From Ramlibacter sp. (lineage in GTDB: Bacteria; Pseudomonadota; Gammaproteobacteria; Burkholderiales; Burkholderiaceae_C): 18,317 nt of DNA. Location: NCBI GenBank assembly GCA_026785815.1, contig JAJAZH010000356.1:1-18317 (forward strand). Direction: 5' to 3'. Shown in pieces: positions 14,659-18,317 of the stretch. Positions within the stretch are counted from its first letter, which is position 1. The number at the start of each line of letters is the position of its first letter. Under the pieces are notes generated by a model. That model saw only the letters and a list, made by a program, of their open reading frames with translations. It was not told the origin of the DNA and did not search any database. The position numbers were made by a program, and so were the translations under genes.

Positions 14659-15393
14659 ATGAACATCTTTGCCGACAGCTTTTCCGCGGCGCTGCAGCTG
14701 ATCTCGGGCGCCGACCCGTTGCTGGTCTCGGTGGTGGTGCGCTCGCTGGCGGTCAGCGGCTGCGCCTGCCTGATCGCCTGCGTCGCGGGCATCCCGCTGG
14801 GCGCCTGGCTGGGCACTGCGCGCTTCGCCGGACGCGGCGCGGTGCTGACTGTCCTGAACACATCGCTGGCGCTGCCTTCGGTCGTGGTCGGGCTGCTGGT
14901 GTACCTGGCGCTGTCGCGCTCGGGCCCGCTCGGTTTCCTGGGCTGGCTGTTTTCGTTCAAGGCGATGGTGATCGCCCAGGCCATCCTGGTGTTGCCGGTG
15001 GTCACGGCGCTGACCCGCCAGGTGGTCGAGGACGTCGACAACGCGAATGGCGAGCAGTTGCAATCGCTCGGGGCCGGCCCGCTGCTGCGCAGCCTGCTGC
15101 TGGCCTGGGACGAACGCTATGCGCTGCTGACGGTGGTGATCGCGTCCTTCGGCCGGGCGATTTCCGAAGTCGGCGCGGTGATGATCGTCGGCGGCAACAT
15201 CGACGGCTTCACCCGGGTCATGACGACCGCGATCGCGCTCGAAACCAGCAAGGGCGACCTGCCGCTGGCATTGGCGCTGGGGCTGGTGTTGCTGGGCGTG
15301 GTGCTGGCGCTGAACGCGCTGATTGCGGCCGTGCGGCGCTGGCGCATCGGCAGCACCGATCGACCGTCGCTGTTGCAGGCGACCGCCGGATGA
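14659..15393 (+). CDS. tupB: Tungstate-type ABC transporter permease
   Basis: A 244-residue integral membrane permease with about six hydrophobic segments. It carries the inner-membrane permease pattern SLGAGPLLRSLLLAWDERYALLT followed by SFGRAISEVGAVMIVGGNI, typical of TupB. A GTG in the same frame at 14605 would add 18 hydrophilic residues of no family character, so ATG 14659 (MNIFADSFSAALQLI) is chosen. No Shine-Dalgarno sequence is visible; a TAGCAT element ends eight bases before the ATG. The stop overlaps the next start as ATGA. The three genes run permease, ATPase, binding protein. They belong to the oxyanion uptake group that supplies tungstate for pterin cofactor enzymes. A related anion (molybdate, vanadate) cannot be excluded from sequence. 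Confidence 0.9.
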   Translation: MNIFADSFSAALQLISGADPLLVSVVVRSLAVSGCACLIACVAGIPLGAWLGTARFAGRGAVLTVLNTSLALPSVVVGLLVYLALSRSGPLGFLGWLFSFKAMVIAQAILVLPVVTALTRQVVEDVDNANGEQLQSLGAGPLLRSLLLAWDERYALLTVVIASFGRAISEVGAVMIVGGNIDGFTRVMTTAIALETSKGDLPLALALGLVLLGVVLALNALIAAVRRWRIGSTDRPSLLQATAG

Positions 15394-16091
15394 GCGGGGT
15401 GCTGCAGCTGAAAGCGGTGGACCTGGCCTTCGGCAAGGTGATGGCGCTGCGCGGCGTGGAGCTTGGCATCGCGGCCGGCGAGCGGGTGGCGCTGATCGGC
15501 TCCAATGGCAGCGGCAAGAGCACGCTGCTGCGGGTGCTGCACGGATTGCTGCCGCCGACCCGGGGCCAGGTGCTGCGCGACCGCTCGGCGCGCCAGGCGA
15601 TGGTGTTCCAGCGGCCGTTCGTGCTGCGCACCAGCGCGTTGAACAACGTGGCGCTCGGCCTGTGGATCGGTGGCACGCCGTGGAAGCAGGCGCGTGAAGG
15701 CGCTTTGTCCGCGCTGGAAAGCGTCGGGCTGGCCGAGGTTGCGCCGCGCAACGCGCGCTCGCTGTCGGGCGGCCAGCAGCAACGGCTGGCGCTGGCGCGG
15801 GCCTGGAGCCTGCAGCCGGACCTGCTGTTTCTCGACGAGCCGACATCCAGCCTCGACCCGCATGCCAAGCGCGAAGTCGAGGCGCTGATGAGCGATTTCG
15901 CGCGAGGCGGCCTGACGCTGGTGTTCGCCAGTCACAACCTGGGCCAGGTCAAGCGCCTGGCCACCCGGGTGATTTACCTCGAGCGCGGACGGGTGCTGGC
16001 CGACCTGCCGGTGCACGATTTCTTCAATGGTCCGAAGCTGGCCCGCGCCTCGCACGAAGCCGATCTGTTTCTCAAGGGAGAGTTGAATTGA
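15390..16091 (+). CDS. tupC: Tungstate-type ABC transporter ATP-binding protein
   Basis: A 233-residue ABC ATPase with all catalytic motifs: Walker A GSNGSGKST at 37-45, Q-loop Gln74 in VFQRPFVLR, signature LSGGQQQR from 125, Walker B LLFLDEP from 145, D-loop SSLD and H-loop His182. It powers import by the permease encoded just upstream. ATG 15390 overlaps the permease stop (ATGA), and its own stop overlaps the next start as TTGA, so all three genes are translationally coupled. Length is at the short end for ABC ATPases, as usual for TupC, with no regulatory C-terminal domain of the kind found in molybdate ModC. Confidence 0.93.
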   Translation: MSGVLQLKAVDLAFGKVMALRGVELGIAAGERVALIGSNGSGKSTLLRVLHGLLPPTRGQVLRDRSARQAMVFQRPFVLRTSALNNVALGLWIGGTPWKQAREGALSALESVGLAEVAPRNARSLSGGQQQRLALARAWSLQPDLLFLDEPTSSLDPHAKREVEALMSDFARGGLTLVFASHNLGQVKRLATRVIYLERGRVLADLPVHDFFNGPKLARASHEADLFLKGELN

Positions 16092-16927
16092 ATTGCACCG
16101 CGCTTTCGCAGGCCTGGTGGCCTGTCGCCCGCACGGCACGCGTTGCGCTGGCAGCGGGCTTGCTGGCCACGACCGGCCTCGCGGCGGCACAATCGATCAC
16201 GTTGGCCTCGACCACGTCCACCGAGCAGTCGGGGCTGTTCTCGCACCTGCTACCGCAGTTCAAGCAGGCCACCGGGCTGGAGGTCAAGGTGGTGGCCGTG
16301 GGCACCGGCCAGGCGATCGACATGGCGCGCCGCGGCGACGCCGATGTACTGCTCGTGCACGACCAGGCAGCAGAGGAAAAACTGGTTGCAGAAGGTGTCG
16401 CCGTCAGGCGTTATCCGGTCATGTACAACGACTTCGTGCTGGTCGGGCCGAAGAACGACCCGTCAGGCACGCGCGGCACCGACGTCGCCGCCGCGCTGAA
16501 GAAGGTGGCTGCCGCGGGCGCCACTTTCATCTCGCGTGGCGACAAGAGCGGGACCCATGCGGCCGAGCTGCGCTACTGGGCGCTGGCAGGCCTGCCGGCC
16601 GCCAGGGGAGGCGGATACCGGGAATGCGGCTGCGGCATGGGCCCAGCCCTCAACATCGCCGCCCAGGCCAATGCTTATGCCCTGACCGACCGTGGCACCT
16701 GGCTCAATTTCAGGAACCGCGGCGACCTGACCGTGCTGGTGGAGCGCGACGCGCGCCTGTTCAACCAGTACGGCGTGATGGTCGTCAACCCGGCGAAATT
16801 TCCGCATGTGAAAGCCAGCGACGCGCAAAAATTCGTCGACTGGATCACGTCGTCCGCCGGCCAGGGGGTCATCGCTTCGTACCGGATCGGCGGCGAGCAG
16901 CTGTTTTTTCCGAACGCGGGCAAGTAG
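16088..16927 (+). CDS. tupA: Tungstate-type ABC transporter periplasmic binding protein
   Basis: A 279-residue exported binding protein. The start is TTG 16088, overlapping the ATPase stop (TTGA). It is supported by the ribosome site AAGGGAG (16074-16080) at good spacing and by a signal peptide beginning at that codon (VALAAGLLATTGLAAAQ, cleavage near residue 34-35). The mature protein has the anion-binding STTSTEQSGL (41-50) typical of TupA. It also has VGTGQAIDMARRGDADVLLVHD, SRGDKSGTH (149-157), YRECGCGMGPALN and ALTDRGTWL. Those Ser/Thr and Arg-containing loops hold the oxyanion. The binding-protein gene is last here, whereas the name order tupABC puts it first. Specificity for tungstate over molybdate is inferred from family only. 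Confidence 0.92.
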   Translation: MNCTALSQAWWPVARTARVALAAGLLATTGLAAAQSITLASTTSTEQSGLFSHLLPQFKQATGLEVKVVAVGTGQAIDMARRGDADVLLVHDQAAEEKLVAEGVAVRRYPVMYNDFVLVGPKNDPSGTRGTDVAAALKKVAAAGATFISRGDKSGTHAAELRYWALAGLPAARGGGYRECGCGMGPALNIAAQANAYALTDRGTWLNFRNRGDLTVLVERDARLFNQYGVMVVNPAKFPHVKASDAQKFVDWITSSAGQGVIASYRIGGEQLFFPNAGK

Positions 16928-16957
16928 CAAACGCTCACGGCGAACCGCATCCGTTTG
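16928..16957 (+). terminator. Nested hairpin after tupA
   Basis: Two stems are nested symmetrically: outer CAAACG (16928-16933) with CGTTTG (16952-16957), inner CGG (16938-16940) with CCG (16945-16947), separated by CTCA and CATC bulges around a CGAA loop. It begins directly after the tupA stop. No T-run follows, so it is a possible Rho-assisted end or 3' mRNA structure. Confidence 0.4.
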
Positions 16958-16960
16958 AGC

Positions 16961-16984
16961 GGCGGGGTGGCGGGGTGGCGGCGG
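16961..16984 (+). repeat. G-rich 8-base tandem repeat
   Basis: GGCGGGGT occurs twice in tandem and is followed by the related GGCGGCGG, making a 24-base G-rich tract between tupA and the antitoxin stop. The G-runs could in principle form a quadruplex. It is short and may have no role. Confidence 0.5.
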
Positions 16985-16986
16985 TC

Positions 16987-17379
16987 TCAGTCGTGCCATA
17001 TCAGGGCTAACGCTGGAATGCACCGGCGCCGCAGGCGTCCGCGTGAGTATCCTGTTGTCTGTCTCGCCGATTTGTTTGGCACTAGCTTGACCTGAAGCTC
17101 GCACCCAACGGCACTCGCGTATCGCTTGAGCGTTGCGAGCGATGGAGTGTGCCTGCCTGCCGACTCGAGCCGCGAGATGGCGCTCTTTGTAGTTCCCATT
17201 CTCTCGGCCACGACATCCTGCGTCAGGCCAGCGCGCGCGCGAGCCGTCAACATTTGCTTTGCGACTTGATATTCCAGATCAAGCGACTCGTACGCTTCAG
17301 AAAAGCCCTTGCGTGCATGAGCCTTCACGAGGAAGGTCTCATGATCATGTGCAACGGGTTTACATTTCAGTTCAGCCAT
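16987..17379 (-). CDS. HigA-type antitoxin (XRE helix-turn-helix)
   Basis: A 130-residue DNA-binding antitoxin, expected to neutralise the toxin encoded upstream and repress their shared promoter. The helix-turn-helix is clear: ARARAGLTQDVVAERMGT, then TKSAISRLESAGRHTPSL and LKRYASAVGCELQVKLV at about 85-101. ATG 17379-17377 has AAGGAG upstream and overlaps the toxin stop by eight bases, so translation is coupled. Relatives I know end shortly after the ELQVKLV strand, at roughly 100-105 residues. Here a basic tail of about 28 residues follows (NKSARQTTGYSRGRLRRR then CIPALALIWHD), probably by read-through into new sequence after loss of the original stop. Toxin-first order matches higBA. Confidence 0.88.
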   Translation of the reverse strand: MAELKCKPVAHDHETFLVKAHARKGFSEAYESLDLEYQVAKQMLTARARAGLTQDVVAERMGTTKSAISRLESAGRHTPSLATLKRYASAVGCELQVKLVPNKSARQTTGYSRGRLRRRCIPALALIWHD

Positions 17380-17698
17380 CTTGCAACTCCTTCAGGCGCT
17401 TCCGCGCCAGCTTCAGTTCACGGTCAGGCGTTTCTTGCGACTTCTTGATGAACGCGTGCAACACGACTACGCGCTTTCCAAGGATGAAGCAGTAGAACGC
17501 GCGACCGATCCCCGACCGGCCACGAGGTCTCAACTCGAACAACCCGCCGCCGAGAGCTCGAGAATGCGGCAGACGAAGACTCGGACCGAATTCGATCAGC
17601 AGTTCTACAAGCTGCGCGTAGTCGGCAAGAACATCAACCGGCCACGATTCGACCTCGGCGAGTACACGCTCATGGAAGTACTCGATCAGAAACGCCAT
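17372..17698 (-). CDS. HigB/RelE-like toxin (phage-derived Gp49-like family)
   Basis: A 108-residue basic protein of the RelE/HigB superfamily, which cleaves mRNA on the ribosome. The pattern fits: a helical N-terminal half (FHERVLAEVESWPVDVLADY), LPHSRALGGGLFELR, GRAFYCFILGKRVVVLHAF, IKKSQETPDRELKLARKRL. The HAFIKKSQETP block is the strongest family signature. The gene looks intact. ATG 17698-17696 has no Shine-Dalgarno sequence, and a possible -10 lies only six bases upstream. The antitoxin gene follows with eight bases of overlap. Such pairs are often mobile or stabilise a region, but no other mobile-element gene is seen nearby. Confidence 0.88.
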   Translation of the reverse strand: MAFLIEYFHERVLAEVESWPVDVLADYAQLVELLIEFGPSLRLPHSRALGGGLFELRPRGRSGIGRAFYCFILGKRVVVLHAFIKKSQETPDRELKLARKRLKELQDG

Positions 17699-17704
17699 GC
17701 ATCG

Positions 17705-17733
17705 AGGTTAGCAAATATGTGAACTTCATGCAA
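17705..17733 (-). promoter_or_regulatory. Candidate toxin-antitoxin promoter with operator-like palindrome
   Basis: On the minus strand, TTGCAT (17733-17728) and TAACCT (17710-17705) stand 17 bases apart as weak -35 and -10 elements. The 9-base palindrome TGAAGTTCA (17728-17720) lies at the -35 edge and in the spacer, where a HigA-type repressor could bind. The stretch is AT-richer than its surroundings. The -10 ends six bases before the toxin ATG, so the message could be leaderless. Each element matches consensus poorly, so confidence is low. Confidence 0.35.
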
Positions 17734-17770
17734 CTCCACGGCGCTCGACAACAACGCCACGACGAGCTGC

Positions 17771-18317
17771 TCAATCACCGCGCAATTTCCGCCCCAGTTT
17801 GCGGTACACCGTGGCGCGGCTGATGCCGAGGATGCGGGCGGCTTCCTGGATGTTGCCGTGCGAATCGCCGACGGCCCGGCGGATCAGCGCCGCTTCGACG
17901 TCGCGCAGCGGTAGCCGGGCGACTGCGATGGTCGCAGCGGCTGCGCTCTGGGTGCCGGGGGCTTGCGCCAGCACCTGCAGCACCAGCCCGGACCACAGCG
18001 GCACTTCGATCGCCTGCTCGCGCCGCACGCCGTCGAACAACAGTTCCCATGGCATCGCGAACAGTTCGCTGGCGTGGATGTCGAGGCGGCCGGGATTCAA
18101 CTGGGCCAGCATCAGGCGCGCCGCGGTATTGACCGAGACCACCGTGCCGTCCGCATCCAGTCCCACCAGGCCATCGCCGTCCCCCGCAAGAGTGCAGCCC
18201 GGCCAGTTCAGCCGCAGCATCAATGCATGCGGCTGCGCCAGCGCCAACGAGTTCTCGATGCTGCGGGCCCACTGGGCCACCAGGTGCTTGAGCTCGGGGC
18301 GCTCGGGCGCGTTGATG
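17771..18317 (-). CDS. Fis-type transcriptional regulator, C-terminal part, no AAA+ domain seen (partial)
   Basis: The reading frame enters from beyond the window end (the residues before the GTG at 18280 read INAPERPELKHL without a stop), so the gene is 5'-truncated by the window. The visible part begins LVAQWARSIENSLAL, as in regulators where a GAF sensor domain lies upstream. It then has a PAS-like stretch GLVGLDADGTVVSVNTAARLML and a variable region. The end is a Fis-type helix-turn-helix: DVEAALIRRAVGDSHGNIQEA, ARILGISRATVYRKLGRKL. AcoR-like sigma-54 activators carry a large AAA+ ATPase (GAFTGA motif) between these parts; here the PAS-like region runs almost directly into the DNA-binding end. 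It is therefore probably a regulator that does not itself open sigma-54 promoters. Target genes are unknown. Confidence 0.85.
   Translation of the reverse strand, partial: INAPERPELKHLVAQWARSIENSLALAQPHALMLRLNWPGCTLAGDGDGLVGLDADGTVVSVNTAARLMLAQLNPGRLDIHASELFAMPWELLFDGVRREQAIEVPLWSGLVLQVLAQAPGTQSAAAATIAVARLPLRDVEAALIRRAVGDSHGNIQEAARILGISRATVYRKLGRKLRGD

Noticed and set aside
13185..15041. A 618-codon minus-strand open frame across the EgtB/SenA-like gene
   Set aside because: It spans two clear plus-strand genes and has only shadow-type composition.
17000..17040. An integron attC-like site near GGCTAACG, suggested by the adjacent toxin-antitoxin genes
   Set aside because: The core does not fit the attC consensus RYYYAAC/GTTRRRY and no paired core is found at a suitable distance.
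1..18317. CRISPR arrays, tRNA or rRNA genes and insertion sequences
   Set aside because: No regularly spaced repeats, cloverleaf-like sequences, rRNA-like stretches or transposase motifs were recognised on reading both strands.

Overview
The window is high-GC DNA with a betaproteobacterial look, most likely Burkholderiales and Comamonadaceae-like. The reasons are the xseB-ispA-dxs block beside a Rieske oxygenase, a TakP-like TRAP system, tungstate ABC genes and an EgtB/SenA-type enzyme. This placement rests on gene content and protein style read by eye, not on a search. No rRNA, tRNA, CRISPR array or insertion sequence was seen.

Layout. 1-502: a decayed hemerythrin-domain gene (nonsense codon, frameshift and a probable lost iron ligand). 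553-963: a small low-complexity lipoprotein. 976-4061, minus strand: Rieske oxygenase, EamA/DMT permease and SseA-like sulfurtransferase, the last two tightly coupled; a REP-like hairpin supplies the end of the sulfurtransferase gene. 4220-7301, plus strand: xseB, ispA and dxs, the isoprenoid precursor block, transcribed divergently from the Rieske gene. 7459-13121: a split TRAP transporter locus. The substrate-binding protein is on the plus strand and ends in a strong terminator. A lipoprotein carboxylesterase follows, preceded by a GTATAC-type palindrome. The membrane subunits lie on the minus strand with a small membrane protein whose start overlaps the large permease stop.

13308-14570: an EgtB/SenA-like (DinB + FGE-sulfatase) enzyme with an altered HX3HXE metal motif. 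14659-16927: tungstate ABC genes in the order permease, ATPase, binding protein, all overlapping by 4 bases and ending in a TTG-initiated binding protein. 16987-17698, minus strand: a HigBA-type toxin-antitoxin pair whose antitoxin has an unusual C-terminal tail. 17771 to the window end, minus strand: the C-terminal part of a Fis-type regulator, with no AAA+ domain in the visible part.

How the genes may work together: the surface esterase could release an organic acid that the TakP-like protein captures for DctQM import (inference). The Rieske, permease and sulfurtransferase genes may share a transcript, but no reductase partner is present. I see no clear wholly new system. The best leads are the altered SenA-like enzyme, the glutamate in the Rieske iron site, and the esterase-TRAP arrangement.
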